DNA of 64,000 nt from Bradyrhizobium sp. CB3481. GTDB taxonomy: Bacteria > Pseudomonadota > Alphaproteobacteria > Rhizobiales > Xanthobacteraceae. The DNA lies in NCBI RefSeq assembly GCF_029714305.1, contig NZ_CP121647.1:6840501-6904500 (forward strand), in the 5' to 3' direction. The position numbers and the translations under genes are program-made. The notes beneath the pieces are model-generated. The model searched no databases, had not been told where the DNA came from, and saw only the letters and a program-made list of their open reading frames with translations. Positions within the stretch are counted from its first letter, which is position 1, and every line of letters begins with the position of its first letter. Of the stretch, positions 33,031 to 45,372 are shown one piece after another.

Positions 33031-34344
33031 ATGACCCGATATGCCGGCAACGCCGCGGCCATTCGCGCCCTGGTCCGCGAACAGGAGGTTCACCGCGACG
33101 TCTATGTCAGCGAGGAAGTGTTCCAGCTCGAGATGGAGCACATGTTCCCGAACAGCTGGGTCTATGTCGGCCACGACAGCCAGGTCCCCAATGCCGGCGA
33201 CTATTTCGGCACCACGATCGGCACGCAGCCGGTGCTGCTCGTCCGCCACACCGACGGCATGGTGAAGGTGCTGCACAATCGCTGTCCTCACAAGGGCACC
33301 CGCATTACCTCAGAGACCTGCGGCAACACCGGAAAGTTCTTCCGCTGCCCCTACCATGCCTGGAGCTTCAAGACCGACGGCTCGCTGCTCGCGATTCCCT
33401 TGAAGAAGGGTTACGAGAACACCGGCTTCGAGCAGAGCCACGCTGCAACCGGCATGGCCCCGGTGCGCCATGTCAAAAACTATCGCGGCTTCGTGTTCGC
33501 CAAGATCAACGACAGCGGCCTCGGCTTCGAGGAATTCTTCGGCGAGAGCCTGTCGAGCTTCGACAACATGATCGACCGCTCCCCGGTCGGCCAGCTCAAG
33601 GTCGCCGGCGGCGTGCTGCGCTATATGCACAACTGCAATTGGAAGATGCTGGTCGAAAACCAGACCGACACCTGCCATCCCATGGTCGCGCACGAATCCT
33701 CGGCCGGCACCGTCATCGAGGTCTGGAAGAAGGCGCCGCCCGGCACCAAGAAGCCGATGGCAGTCGAGATCATCGCGCCCTTCATGAGCCCGTACGAGTT
33801 CTTCGAGAACATGGGCATCCGGATCTGGGACAATGGCCACGGCCACACCGGCGTGCACCACTCGATCCATTCCGACTATTCGGCAATCCCCGGCTATTTC
33901 GAGAAGATGACGGCGGCCTATGGTGAGGAGCGCGCCAAGGCGATCCTCGGCGAGAACCGGCACAATACCGTTTATTTCCCCAACATCATGATCAAGGGCC
34001 CGATCCAGCTACTCAGGCATTTCAAGCCGATCGCGGCGAACAAGACGCTGGTGGAATCCTGGACGTTCCAGCTCGTCGATGCGCCCGACATGCTGCTGGA
34101 GCGCACGCTGATGTACAACCGGCTGATCAACGCGCCGACCTCCATCGTCGGCCACGACGATCTCGAAATGTACGAACGCGCGCAGGAAGGCCTGCATTCG
34201 AACGGCAATCAATGGGTGAACCTGCAGCGTCTCTATAGCCCTGACGAAGCCGGGCAGACCAATGTGGCGGTCAACGGCACCAGCGAGTGGCCGATGCGCC
34301 ATCAGTTCCGGGCATGGACCAAGTTCATGACGATGGGGATGTGA
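33031..34344 (+). CDS. Rieske aromatic ring-hydroxylating oxygenase, alpha subunit
   Basis: Catalytic subunit of 437 residues. The Rieske centre is CPHKGTRI and CPYHAWSF (C-x-H and C-x2-H) at about residues 80-105. The mononuclear iron site is NQTDTCHPMVAH, with the bridging Asp and two His. ATG 33031 is preceded by GGAGG; an ATG four codons earlier overlaps the reductase stop. It follows its reductase and precedes its beta subunit. Candidates are attack on an indole ring (2,3-positions of indole-3-acetate) or hydroxylation of anthranilate or salicylate; context favours the first. Confidence 0.92.
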   Translation: MTRYAGNAAAIRALVREQEVHRDVYVSEEVFQLEMEHMFPNSWVYVGHDSQVPNAGDYFGTTIGTQPVLLVRHTDGMVKVLHNRCPHKGTRITSETCGNTGKFFRCPYHAWSFKTDGSLLAIPLKKGYENTGFEQSHAATGMAPVRHVKNYRGFVFAKINDSGLGFEEFFGESLSSFDNMIDRSPVGQLKVAGGVLRYMHNCNWKMLVENQTDTCHPMVAHESSAGTVIEVWKKAPPGTKKPMAVEIIAPFMSPYEFFENMGIRIWDNGHGHTGVHHSIHSDYSAIPGYFEKMTAAYGEERAKAILGENRHNTVYFPNIMIKGPIQLLRHFKPIAANKTLVESWTFQLVDAPDMLLERTLMYNRLINAPTSIVGHDDLEMYERAQEGLHSNGNQWVNLQRLYSPDEAGQTNVAVNGTSEWPMRHQFRAWTKFMTMGM

Positions 34345-34345
34345 C

Positions 34346-34858
34346 ATGACCATGCTCGCCGAAGCCCCCCTCAAGAATGCTATCCCGACCGACCAGGAGT
34401 TGATCGATTTCGTCGTCCGCGAAGCACGCCTGATCGATCAGCAGCGCTTCGACGAATGGCTCGATCTCTACGCCGACGACGCCTTCTACTGGATGCCGCT
34501 GGAATGGAATCAGACCGATCCACGGCTGACCTGCTCCTTGATGTACGAGGACAAGCTCCTGCTCTCGATCCGGGTCGAGCGGCTCAAGGGCGCGCGGACT
34601 TTTAGCCAGAAGCCGAAAAGCCGCTGCCATCACGTGCTGCAGACGCCGCAGGTGGATTCGCGCGACACCGCCGCCAACCGCTACGTCACGTGGACCCCGA
34701 TGCATTATGTCGAGACCCGCCTGGACGAGCAGGCGCTCTATGCGGCGTGGGCCACCCATCATCTCTGCGTCGAGGACGGCCGGCTGCGGATCAAGCTCAA
34801 GCGCGTCGACCTGATCAATTGCGATGCTGCCTTCGGCAACATCCAGCTCTTCATGTGA
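34346..34858 (+). CDS. Rieske oxygenase, beta (small) subunit
   Basis: Structural subunit of 170 residues of the SnoaL-like ring_hydroxyl_B family. Blocks EARLIDQQRFDEWLDLYADD and YWMPLEWNQTD near the N-terminus are characteristic, as is a conserved SRCHHVLQ region. It starts one base after the alpha stop. Forms an alpha3beta3 oxygenase with the preceding protein. Confidence 0.92.
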   Translation: MTMLAEAPLKNAIPTDQELIDFVVREARLIDQQRFDEWLDLYADDAFYWMPLEWNQTDPRLTCSLMYEDKLLLSIRVERLKGARTFSQKPKSRCHHVLQTPQVDSRDTAANRYVTWTPMHYVETRLDEQALYAAWATHHLCVEDGRLRIKLKRVDLINCDAAFGNIQLFM

Positions 34859-34870
34859 GGCAGGATAGCA

Positions 34871-35599
34871 ATGGCCCATCACACGGCGATCGTGAGCGGC
34901 GGCAATACCGGCATTGGCGCTGCGATCGCGCGCAGCCTGCTCGCCGAAGGCTATGACGTGATTTCGCTGTCGCGGCGAAAGCCGGACTGGAGCCACCCAA
35001 AACTGTCCTCGCGCGAGGTCGACCTGCTCGATGCCGCCGCAACCCGCCAGGCGGCGGCTGAGATCGCGGCGAAGGTTGCAATCACCCACGTCGTTCACAA
35101 TGCCGGCGCGATCAGGCCGAAGCTGTTGGAAGAGGTCGCTGACGAGGATGTCGGCGCCTTGGCGCAACTGCATTTCGGCGCCGCGATTGCGCTGGCGCAG
35201 GCGGCACTGCCGGGCATGAAACAGGCGCGCTTCGGCCGCATCGTGCTATTGTCCTCCCGCGCCGCGCTGGGAGCTGCCACCCGGACCGTCTATTCCGCCA
35301 CCAAGGCCGGCATCATCGGCATGGCCCGCACCTGGGCGTTGGAGCTTGCCCCCTTTAACATCACCGTCAACGTCGTCGCGCCCGGACCGATCGGAGATAC
35401 CGAGATGTTCGAGAGCGTGATGTCGCCGGAATCCGAGCGTGCGAAGGCGCTAGCGCGGTCGATCCCGCTTGGCCGGCTCGGCAAGTCCTCCGACGTGGCC
35501 CGCGCGGTCGCATTCTTCAGTTCGCCGGATGCCGACTTCATCACCGGACAGACGCTCTATGTCTGTGGCGGCGCCAGCATCGGATCAATTTCCATCTAG
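34871..35599 (+). CDS. Short-chain dehydrogenase, dihydrodiol dehydrogenase candidate
   Basis: SDR of 242 residues with intact catalytic features: SGGNTGIGAAIA for NAD(P), HNAGA, LLSSRAALG, and YSATK with Tyr and Lys. It lies 12 bases after the oxygenase beta gene. In Rieske systems this position usually codes for a cis-dihydrodiol dehydrogenase. For an indole-ring diol it would oxidise the 2-hydroxyl to an oxindole. It contrasts with the pseudo-SDR domain at 11600. Confidence 0.88.
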   Translation: MAHHTAIVSGGNTGIGAAIARSLLAEGYDVISLSRRKPDWSHPKLSSREVDLLDAAATRQAAAEIAAKVAITHVVHNAGAIRPKLLEEVADEDVGALAQLHFGAAIALAQAALPGMKQARFGRIVLLSSRAALGAATRTVYSATKAGIIGMARTWALELAPFNITVNVVAPGPIGDTEMFESVMSPESERAKALARSIPLGRLGKSSDVARAVAFFSSPDADFITGQTLYVCGGASIGSISI

Positions 35600-35623
35600 C
35601 CCGTTTCTTTCCAGCTATTCGAG

Positions 35624-36160
35624 ATGCCCGCCATGGATGCCACCGTCAAACGCAAGACCAGATCCGCAAAGGGCGCGCGCGTGCAGCCGCCGCCCCCCGC
35701 CGAGCCGGCGCATGAATCCGACGGCGCGCATCTCGAACTGCGGATCTGGCTGCGGCTGCTGTCCTGCGCCACCAGAATCGAGAAGGCTCTGAACGCCCGG
35801 CTGCGCAAGGAATTCAACACCACCCTCGCCCGCTTCGACCTTCTGGCGCAGCTCGCGCGCCGGCCCGCCGGGGCGACCATGTCCGAAGTCTCCGAACTGC
35901 TGATGGTTTCGAACGGCGCCATCACCGCGCTGGTGCAGAAGCTGGAAGCCGACGGCATGATCCATCGCGAGGTCGATTCGGAGGATCGCCGCACCTTCCG
36001 CCTGCGCCTGTCGTCGGAAGGCGCCAGGGAATTCGGCCGCATGGCGCGGCGTCACGAGGAATGGGTGATTGCCTTGATCGGCGAACTGTCACCCGCCGCG
36101 CAGTCGGACCTGTTGCAGCATCTGACCCTGCTCAAGCGTCGCCTCGACAAGCACAGCTGA
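35624..36160 (+). CDS. MarR-family transcriptional regulator
   Basis: Regulator of 178 residues with a winged-helix domain at about 60-145 (FDLLAQLARRPAGATMSEVSELLMVSNGAITALVQKLEADG and the wing DSEDRRTFRLRLSSEG). MarR proteins in aromatic operons are repressors released by the substrate or its CoA ester. It ends the rightward operon and is the only regulator gene in the 5.6-36 kb region, so it is the best candidate to bind the five palindromes. ATG 35624 or the ATG three codons later may be the true start. Confidence 0.9.
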   Translation: MPAMDATVKRKTRSAKGARVQPPPPAEPAHESDGAHLELRIWLRLLSCATRIEKALNARLRKEFNTTLARFDLLAQLARRPAGATMSEVSELLMVSNGAITALVQKLEADGMIHREVDSEDRRTFRLRLSSEGAREFGRMARRHEEWVIALIGELSPAAQSDLLQHLTLLKRRLDKHS

Positions 36161-36184
36161 CGCGCACGCCGATGCACAATCACT

Positions 36185-37099
36185 TCATGCCGGACCGGGC
36201 GGCACCTCGCCTTTCCGAAAGACCCGGCTGGCGAGCACATCCGAGGCCTCCAGCGACATGATGTCGTCGGCCATCAGAACCCGGTCGAGATCGGCGACCA
36301 GGCGATTGGCCTGTCGCAGCCGCATGCGGTCGAGCGCGTTCCGGATCGAGCGGGCGTTGGAGAACAGCGGCTGGGTCCTGCGCAGCGCAATGTAACGGAT
36401 GAAGGCCGCGCGCGCGTCCGCGGTGAATTTGTAGTTCATCTCGCGCAGCATCAATTCGGCGATGGCAAGCAATTCGGGTTCGGAATAATCAGGAAAATCG
36501 ATGTGATGGGCGATCCGGGAGCGGAAGCCGGGGTTGCTGGCAAAGAACTTGTCCATCCGGTCGCCATAGCCGGCGAGAATCACCACCAGATCCTCGCGCT
36601 GGGATTCCATCACCTGCAGCAGGATCTCGATCGCCTCCTGGCCGTAGTCGCGTTCGTTGTCCGGCCGGTAAAGATAATAGGCCTCGTCGATGAACAGCAC
36701 GCCGCCCATCGCCTTCTTCAGCACCTCCTTGGTCTTGGGCGCGGTGTGGCCGATATACTGCCCGACCAGTTCGTCACGGGTCACCGAGACGACGTGGCCA
36801 CGGCGCACGAAACCTAGTTTATGGAGAATGCTCGCGATGCGCAGCGCCACCGTCGTCTTGCCGGTGCCGGGATTGCCGGTGAACGACATATGCAGTGTCG
36901 GCACTTCCGTTGTCAGGTTGAGGCGCTTGCGGATGCGTTCGATCAGCAGGAGCGATGCGATCTCGCGGATGCGGGTCTTGACGGGCACCAGCCCGATCAG
37001 CTCGCGGTCAAGCTGCGTGAGCACGTCCTCGATGCCGACAGCTTCGAGCTCCTCGCGAAGGTTGACCGTATCAGTCATGTCGGCGATATCCAGGTCCAT
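36185..37099 (-). CDS. cbbX: RuBisCO activase CbbX (AAA+ ATPase)
   Basis: Red-type RuBisCO activase of 304 residues that remodels inhibited form IC RuBisCO by pulling on the large-subunit C-terminus. AAA+ motifs are [13 protein letters not shown] (Walker A) and [12 protein letters not shown] (Walker B), followed by [14 protein letters not shown] use ATG 37099, which has GAGG upstream; an ATG seven codons later has none. Last gene of the cbb operon in this window, separated from cbbS by a terminator-like hairpin. Confidence 0.93.
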   Translation of the reverse strand: MDLDIADMTDTVNLREELEAVGIEDVLTQLDRELIGLVPVKTRIREIASLLLIERIRKRLNLTTEVPTLHMSFTGNPGTGKTTVALRIASILHKLGFVRRGHVVSVTRDELVGQYIGHTAPKTKEVLKKAMGGVLFIDEAYYLYRPDNERDYGQEAIEILLQVMESQREDLVVILAGYGDRMDKFFASNPGFRSRIAHHIDFPDYSEPELLAIAELMLREMNYKFTADARAAFIRYIALRRTQPLFSNARSIRNALDRMRLRQANRLVADLDRVLMADDIMSLEASDVLASRVFRKGEVPPGPA

Positions 37100-37126
37100 C
37101 CGGCAAACCTCGGCACAATGCAATTC

Positions 37127-37162
37127 CAAAAAAACTCCGTCGCCGCTTTCACAGCGACGGAG
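37127..37162 (-). terminator. Intrinsic terminator or attenuator between cbbS and cbbX
   Basis: Read on the minus strand, CTCCGTCGC (37154-37162) pairs with GCGACGGAG (37135-37143) around a 10-base loop, followed at once by seven T. This is a textbook rho-independent terminator. It lies 65 bases after the cbbS stop and 28 before the cbbX start, so partial read-through would make less CbbX than RuBisCO. Confidence 0.85.
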
Positions 37163-37226
37163 CAGTGCTTCCGGCAGACGAAAGGCACGATCAGGGAGAA
37201 CTCGTCTGTCGGACCGGGTAAGGGTA

Positions 37227-37646
37227 CTAGCCGTAGCGCCGGCCCTCAGGGCGGTCGGCGGCGTATGATCTGGTCGTGTAGCGGATGTTGCGGCCGGCCA
37301 CTTCATGCCGCTCGAGCTGGAAGCCAGGCTCGTCCTTCGGACGGTTGACGATGAAGGACAGCCGCACCGATTCCCAGCCGTGACTGGAATCGAACGCCGA
37401 CAGGCGAATATAGCGATCGCCATAGACCTTGCGGCATTGGTCCAGTTCCATCATCACGCCGGCCGCGTCGCGAAGATCGAACATCGGTAATCCCCACATT
37501 TCCCAGAAATTGTTGCGGGGATGCGGGTCGTCGGTGAATTCGATGTTCACCGCCCAGCCGTTCTCCAGGCAATACTGGACCTGGCGGGTGATCTGCTCAT
37601 CGGTGAGATCGGGCAGGAACGAGAAGCAGCCTTGGGTAATGCGCAT
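37227..37646 (-). CDS. cbbS: RuBisCO small subunit, form IC
   Basis: Small subunit of 139 residues, with [17 protein letters not shown] at the start and the long C-terminal extension typical of red-type (form IC/ID) enzymes. GGAGT precedes ATG 37646. Only 13 bases separate it from cbbL. Assembles as L8S8 hexadecamer that carboxylates ribulose-1,5-bisphosphate. Confidence 0.97.
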   Translation of the reverse strand: MRITQGCFSFLPDLTDEQITRQVQYCLENGWAVNIEFTDDPHPRNNFWEMWGLPMFDLRDAAGVMMELDQCRKVYGDRYIRLSAFDSSHGWESVRLSFIVNRPKDEPGFQLERHEVAGRNIRYTTRSYAADRPEGRRYG

Positions 37647-37659
37647 GATTGTTTACTCC

Positions 37660-40261
<2,602 letters not shown>

Positions 40262-40283
40262 CGCAGTCTCCATTATCCGTGTG

Positions 40284-42314
40284 CTAGGCTGCTGCCATTC
40301 TTGATCGCGCAATGCAGCGCAAGGCGGCTATTGCGACGGCGTTCGCGGTGATGCCGAACTCGCGATAGAGCGTTTCCGCCGGCGCGGATGCGCCGAAGCC
40401 GGTCATGCCGACAAATTCGCCGCTGTCGCCGAGCCAGCGCGCCCAGTCGCCTTCGATCGCCGCTTCGATCCCGATCCGCGGGGCGCCTCCAAGAACATCG
40501 GCGCGGTACGCGGGCGACTGCCTGCGAAACAGTTCGAAGCACGGTGCCGATACGACGGCGGCGCGGACACCGTCCGTTGCAAGCGCTTTCGCCGCCTCGA
40601 TGGCGATTGAGACCTCCGACCCGGTCGCGATCAGCGTGACGTCGCGTCCGTGTCCCGGCTCGACGACGACATAGGCGCCGCGCGCAACCAGATTGTCGTC
40701 GTCCCCTTTGCGGAAGGCAGGCAGCGCCTGCCGCGACAGGCAGAGTACTGACGGGCTGGCCTGCGACCGCAGCGCGCAGTCCCAGGCCTCCGCCGTCTCG
40801 ATGGCATCGGCGGGCCGGAAAACCAAGAGATTGGGGATCGCTCGCAGCGAGGCCAGATGCTCGACCGGCTGATGGGTCGGGCCATCTTCACCGAGCCCGA
40901 TCGAATCATGCGTCATCACATGGACGACGCGAATGTTCATCAGCGCCGCCAGCCGGATCGCCGGACGGCTGTAGTCGGCGAAGCTGAGAAACGTGCCACC
41001 ATAGGGGATGAAGCCGCCGTGCAGCGCGAGGCCGTTCATCGCCGCGGCCATGGCGTGCTCGCGGACGCCATAGTGAATATAACTGCCTTCAAAGGAAGCC
41101 GGCTGTACCGGCCGCTGGGTCTTGGCCCGCGTCAGGTTGGAATGCGTCAGATCCGCCGAGCCACCGAGCAGATTGGGCAGCGCTTCCGCTATGACATCGA
41201 TCACGCGCTGCGACGCCTGCCGGGTGGCGATGTTCGGTTGCTGGGTTGCAAAGTCGTCGCGCAGTCGTGCCATTGCCTGCACATAGCTGTACGGCAGGTT
41301 GCGATTGAGCGCATCGTGAAACGGTGAGCGGGAGTCCGAACCCAGACGCCTGGTCCGTTCGATCCAGTGGCGGCGGGCGGCATGCCCGCGGCGTCCGGCC
41401 TCACGCCACTGCGCGAGGACGGTTTGCGGAACCTCGAACGGCGCATGCGACCAGTTCAACGCAGCCCGTGTCTTGCCGGTTTCCTCGGCGCCCAGCGGCG
41501 CACCATGAACTTTCTCCGTTCCCTGCCGGTTCGGAGCGCCGAAGCCGATGATGGTGCGGCAGGCGATCAGCGAAGGCCGATCACTGTTGCGCGCCCGCTC
41601 GATCGCGGCCGCGATGGCTTCGGGATCGTGGCCATCGATCCGGCAGGCCGCCCATCCCGCCGCCTTGAACCGTGCGAGCTGGTCATCCGAACAGGATAGT
41701 GACGTCGCACCGTCGATCGAGATTTCGTTGTCGTCGAACAGCACGATCAGGCGATTGAGCCGGAGATGCCCGGCCAGCGAAATCGCCTCGTGGCTGATTC
41801 CTTCCATCAGGCAGCCGTCGCCGGCGATCACGTATGTAAAATGGTCGACGCAGTCGTCGCCGAAGCGGGCGTTCATCAGCCGCTCGGCCAGCGCCATGCC
41901 GACCGCGGTGGCAATGCCCTGTCCGAGCGGTCCGGTGGTCGTCTCTACACCAGGAGTATGGCCATGCTCGGGATGTCCCGGCGTCTTCGATCCCCACTGC
42001 CTAAAGGCCTTGAGCTCGTCCAGCGTCATGCCTTCGTAGCCCGTCAGGTGCAGCAGCGCATACAGCAGCATCGAGCCATGGCCGGCCGACAGCACGAAGC
42101 GGTCGCGATCCGGCCACGCCGGGTCTGAGGGATCGAATTTGAGAAAGCGCGAAAACAGCACGGTCGCGACGTCGGCCATGCCCATCGGCATCCCGGGATG
42201 ACCGGACTTGGCCTTCTCGACGGCGTCGATCGCCAGGAAGCGGATGGCGCTAGCCATCTCAACATGCGACACGTCGGGGCGGCTGGCTGTGTGGGACAGG
42301 ACGGGAGCGTTCAT
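40284..42314 (-). CDS. cbbT: Transketolase
   Basis: Thiamine diphosphate enzyme of 676 residues. Blocks include [24 protein letters not shown], and [13 protein letters not shown] (cofactor motif), then the pyrimidine domain [13 protein letters not shown] and [15 protein letters not shown]. Its ATG overlaps the phosphoribulokinase stop (ATGA). Moves two-carbon units in ribulose-5-phosphate regeneration. Confidence 0.97.
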   Translation of the reverse strand: MNAPVLSHTASRPDVSHVEMASAIRFLAIDAVEKAKSGHPGMPMGMADVATVLFSRFLKFDPSDPAWPDRDRFVLSAGHGSMLLYALLHLTGYEGMTLDELKAFRQWGSKTPGHPEHGHTPGVETTTGPLGQGIATAVGMALAERLMNARFGDDCVDHFTYVIAGDGCLMEGISHEAISLAGHLRLNRLIVLFDDNEISIDGATSLSCSDDQLARFKAAGWAACRIDGHDPEAIAAAIERARNSDRPSLIACRTIIGFGAPNRQGTEKVHGAPLGAEETGKTRAALNWSHAPFEVPQTVLAQWREAGRRGHAARRHWIERTRRLGSDSRSPFHDALNRNLPYSYVQAMARLRDDFATQQPNIATRQASQRVIDVIAEALPNLLGGSADLTHSNLTRAKTQRPVQPASFEGSYIHYGVREHAMAAAMNGLALHGGFIPYGGTFLSFADYSRPAIRLAALMNIRVVHVMTHDSIGLGEDGPTHQPVEHLASLRAIPNLLVFRPADAIETAEAWDCALRSQASPSVLCLSRQALPAFRKGDDDNLVARGAYVVVEPGHGRDVTLIATGSEVSIAIEAAKALATDGVRAAVVSAPCFELFRRQSPAYRADVLGGAPRIGIEAAIEGDWARWLGDSGEFVGMTGFGASAPAETLYREFGITANAVAIAALRCIARSRMAAA

Positions 42315-43186
42315 ATCGTGCGCCTCTTGCGTTCCATCAGTTGCAGGATCAGCGGAGTGAGGATGAGCTGCATGGCGAGATCGAGCTTCGCGCCATGGAT
42401 CACGATCGAATTGGCGCGCGACATGAAGCTGTGCGGAATCATCGACAGCAGATAGGGAAAATCGATACCGCGCGGATTTTTGAGGCGGATCACCACCATC
42501 GATTCATCCGGCGTCGGGATCCACCGCGCGATGAACGGGTTCGACGTATCGACCGTCGGCACGCGCTGGAAGTTGATGTCGGTCTCGGCGAACTGCGGAC
42601 AGATGTAGTTCACGTAATCAGGCATGCGCCGCAGGATCGTGTCGGTCACCGCCTCCTGGCTATAGCCGCGGTCGCGACGGTCGCGATGCAGCTTCTGGAT
42701 CCATTCCAGATTGATCACCGGCACGACGCCGATCTTGAGATCGGCATGCTGCGCCACGTTGACCTTGTCGGTCACGACCGCGCCATGCAGTCCTTCGTAG
42801 AACAGGAGGTCGGAGCCTTCAGGCAGTTGCTCCCATTCGGTGAACGTGCCCGGCTTGGCACCGTACAGCTTCGCCTCTTCGTCATCGTGAACATAATGGC
42901 GCGTCGTTCCGGTGCCGGATTCGCCGTAATCGCGGAACACCCGCTCGAGCTCTTCGAACAGATTGGTTTCCGGGCTGAAATGGCTGAAATGCTTGTTGCC
43001 GCGCTCGGCCTCCTCCCGCATCTTGTCTCGCATCTCGAAACGATCGTAGCGATGGAAGGCGTCGCCTTCGATGTAGGCGGCCACGACCTTCTCGCGGCGA
43101 AAGATCTGCTCGAAGGTCTTCTTCACCGATGTCGTGCCGGCGCCCGACGAACCCGTGATCGATATGATGGGATGAGCCCGCGACAT
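42311..43186 (-). CDS. cbbP: Phosphoribulokinase
   Basis: Class I proteobacterial PRK of 291 residues, making ribulose-1,5-bisphosphate. P-loop GSSGAGTT (residues 12-19), then [10 protein letters not shown] and HFSPETN substrate segments. ATG 43186 overlaps the cbbF stop (TGATG). Lies between cbbF and cbbT. Confidence 0.97.
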   Translation of the reverse strand: MSRAHPIISITGSSGAGTTSVKKTFEQIFRREKVVAAYIEGDAFHRYDRFEMRDKMREEAERGNKHFSHFSPETNLFEELERVFRDYGESGTGTTRHYVHDDEEAKLYGAKPGTFTEWEQLPEGSDLLFYEGLHGAVVTDKVNVAQHADLKIGVVPVINLEWIQKLHRDRRDRGYSQEAVTDTILRRMPDYVNYICPQFAETDINFQRVPTVDTSNPFIARWIPTPDESMVVIRLKNPRGIDFPYLLSMIPHSFMSRANSIVIHGAKLDLAMQLILTPLILQLMERKRRTI

Positions 43187-44235
43187 CACAACGCTCCGTC
43201 ACGAAACAGGCCGCGCCGTGCGAACAACGGCGCCGTGCTGTTGTCGAACATCGGTTCGACCCTCTCGTGGAGAGCAGCGATATCGCGCACGCCTCGCGCA
43301 GACCCCATGATCAACGGCACCCGCTGGTGCGGCGTCTTCGCGCCGAGTTCGAGAATTCGTCGTCGCCCGGTCGTTGCTGCACCGCCGGCCCATTCCATGA
43401 TCAACGCCATCGGATGCGCTTCGTAGAGAAGGCGCAGCCTGCCCTCGCGATAGCTGGCGCGGGCATCGGCCGGGTAGAGGAACACCCCGCCGCGCACCAG
43501 GATGCGCAGTGCTTCGGCGACCAGCGAGCCGATCCAGCGCATGTTGAAATCCACCTCGCCGCCGCCATTGGTGCCGGCGAGGCATTCGTCGATATAGGCG
43601 CGAACCGGGCCATGCCAGTGCCGGCGATTGGATGCGTTGATGGCGAACTCCGGCGTATCGCGCGCGATCTGCACCGCCTGGCGGACCAGCAAAAACTCCC
43701 GCGCCCGGCGGTCGAGGATGAAGATGTCGACGCGCGCGTCGAGGGCGAGAACGAAGGTGGTTTGCGGACCGTACACGGTGAAGCCTGCCGCGCACTGCAC
43801 GGTGCCCGGCTCGAAGAACGTCGAAAGAATGTCGTTGCCCCGCGGGCGGATCGAAAAGATGGTGCCCATCGAGATGTTGTTTTCGAGATTGGCCGATCCG
43901 TCGAGCGGATCGATCGCAACGCAGAGGCTCGCCTCCGGCCGCAAGGTCTCCGGCAGCGCCGCTTCCTCGGAAAGAACTGCCGCCACCGGCGCAGCGCGCA
44001 GCGCGCGCCGCATCAAATCATCGGCGACGATGTCGATGTCCTTCTGCCGATCGCCATCCGTATTGATGCCGCCGTCCTGCCCGGTGATATCGGCGAGCGG
44101 TCCATCGGCGATCAGTGCCGCGAGCTCGACGGCAGCGGCGGCAATGGCCTCGATGACAGCACCGACCGCAGCGCCATCCACGGTCTGTAGAACGGATCGA
44201 TCGAGATGTGAACGCAGCGTCACGCGTTCGTCCAT
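43186..44235 (-). CDS. cbbF: Class I fructose-1,6-bisphosphatase
   Basis: Phosphatase of 349 residues with the metal/phosphate motif AIDPLDGSANLENNISMG and GQDGGINTDGD upstream, plus a C-terminal substrate region (GGVFLYPADARASYREG). First gene of the leftward cbb operon, starting 146 bases from cbbR. GGGAG precedes ATG 44235. Confidence 0.96.
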   Translation of the reverse strand: MDERVTLRSHLDRSVLQTVDGAAVGAVIEAIAAAAVELAALIADGPLADITGQDGGINTDGDRQKDIDIVADDLMRRALRAAPVAAVLSEEAALPETLRPEASLCVAIDPLDGSANLENNISMGTIFSIRPRGNDILSTFFEPGTVQCAAGFTVYGPQTTFVLALDARVDIFILDRRAREFLLVRQAVQIARDTPEFAINASNRRHWHGPVRAYIDECLAGTNGGGEVDFNMRWIGSLVAEALRILVRGGVFLYPADARASYREGRLRLLYEAHPMALIMEWAGGAATTGRRRILELGAKTPHQRVPLIMGSARGVRDIAALHERVEPMFDNSTAPLFARRGLFRDGAL

Positions 44236-44381
44236 GTCCCACTCCCGGTGCGCTCTCTCGGCGCTGTCGAAGCGGCCGCCCGATTTGGCGATCCGCCCCG
44301 TTAAGGAAGCGCAATTTGCCGAATTAGGGAAATTTTGTTATCTTTGGCCTTAGCAAAGTTTTCGTTATAATGGGGACGCCA
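44236..44381. promoter_or_regulatory. Divergent cbbF/cbbR promoter region with CbbR-type palindrome
   Basis: The 146-base gap is A/T-rich near cbbR. An inverted repeat CTTTG/CAAAG spans 44342-44358 (7-base centre) within runs rich in TTA and TAA, in keeping with LysR-type binding near the promoter. The exact CbbR sites cannot be fixed by eye. Confidence 0.5.
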
Positions 44382-45353
44382 ATGGCCGGCCGATTGTTGC
44401 GGGAATTGACCATCCGCCAATTGCGCGCGCTGGCCGCCGTGCAGAAGCATCGCTCGGTAACGGCCGCCTCGAAGCAACTCTATTTGACACAGCCCGCGGT
44501 GACGCTGCAGCTGCGTAACCTGCAGGCGGTCGCAGGGTTGCCGCTGATCCAGCGCACCGGCGACGGGATGCTGCTGACGGATGCCGGGCGCGAGGTGTTG
44601 GCGCTTGCCGAGCGGATCGAGGCGGCGATCACCGACTGCGAGACCACCTTGGAGATGATGGCGGGGAAAACCGCGGGCCGCATCTCGATCGGCGCGGTTT
44701 CGACGGCGAAATACTTTGTGCCGTTCATGATCTCCGGATTTTCAAAACTCTATCCGAATGTCGAAATCACCCTCTCGATCGGCAACCGTCAGGAAGTTGG
44801 CGAGGCGCTGCGCGGCTACGACCTCGACTTCGCGATCATGGGCCGCCCGCCTGCCGACATCGACATGAACGTCCACCTGATCGGCGATCATCCCCACGTC
44901 ATCATCGCGCCGACCGCGCATCGGCTGGCGCGAAAGACCCGCATCGCACCGCGCGAGCTCGCCGGCGAGACCTTCCTGACGCGCGAGCCGGGATCGGGAA
45001 CGCGCGGGCTGATGGAGCAACTGTTCGAGAAGTCGGGCATCCATCCCCGAATCGGCCTCGCCATGAGCAGCAACGAGACCATCAAGCAGGCTGTCATCGC
45101 AGGACTCGGCATCGCCTTCATCTCGGCGCATACGGTTGCGACCGAACTCGACGAACGGCGCCTGGTGACGCTCGATGTCGATGGCCTGCCGATCGTGCGG
45201 CAATGGTTCGCGCTGGCGCGCAAGGACAAGGTGCTGCTGCCGCCGGCGCAGGCCATGCTCGATTTCCTCAGCGCCAAGGGTAAGCAGTTTTTGCCGCGAA
45301 CGCAGCGCCGGCTGCGCCTCACCCGGCCTTCGGTACGGTCGCGGCGCGGCTGA
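44382..45353 (+). CDS. cbbR: LysR-type regulator CbbR
   Basis: Regulator of 323 residues. The N-terminal helix-turn-helix is RQLRALAAVQKHRSVTAASKQLYLTQPAVTLQLR, and the remaining 230 residues form the LysR effector domain, which in CbbR senses Calvin-cycle metabolites. I prefer ATG 44382 (GGGGA before it, start MAGRLLRELTIRQ) over ATG 44370, which lacks a ribosome site. Divergent from the cbb operon it activates. Confidence 0.93.
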   Translation: MAGRLLRELTIRQLRALAAVQKHRSVTAASKQLYLTQPAVTLQLRNLQAVAGLPLIQRTGDGMLLTDAGREVLALAERIEAAITDCETTLEMMAGKTAGRISIGAVSTAKYFVPFMISGFSKLYPNVEITLSIGNRQEVGEALRGYDLDFAIMGRPPADIDMNVHLIGDHPHVIIAPTAHRLARKTRIAPRELAGETFLTREPGSGTRGLMEQLFEKSGIHPRIGLAMSSNETIKQAVIAGLGIAFISAHTVATELDERRLVTLDVDGLPIVRQWFALARKDKVLLPPAQAMLDFLSAKGKQFLPRTQRRLRLTRPSVRSRRG

Positions 45354-45372
45354 CCGCGAGGCCGAGCCCCTT

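Noticed and set aside
44366..44371. TATAAT as -10 box of cbbR
   Set aside because: It overlaps a possible start codon and lies only 11 bases before the preferred one, leaving no room for a leader; probably chance in A/T-rich DNA.
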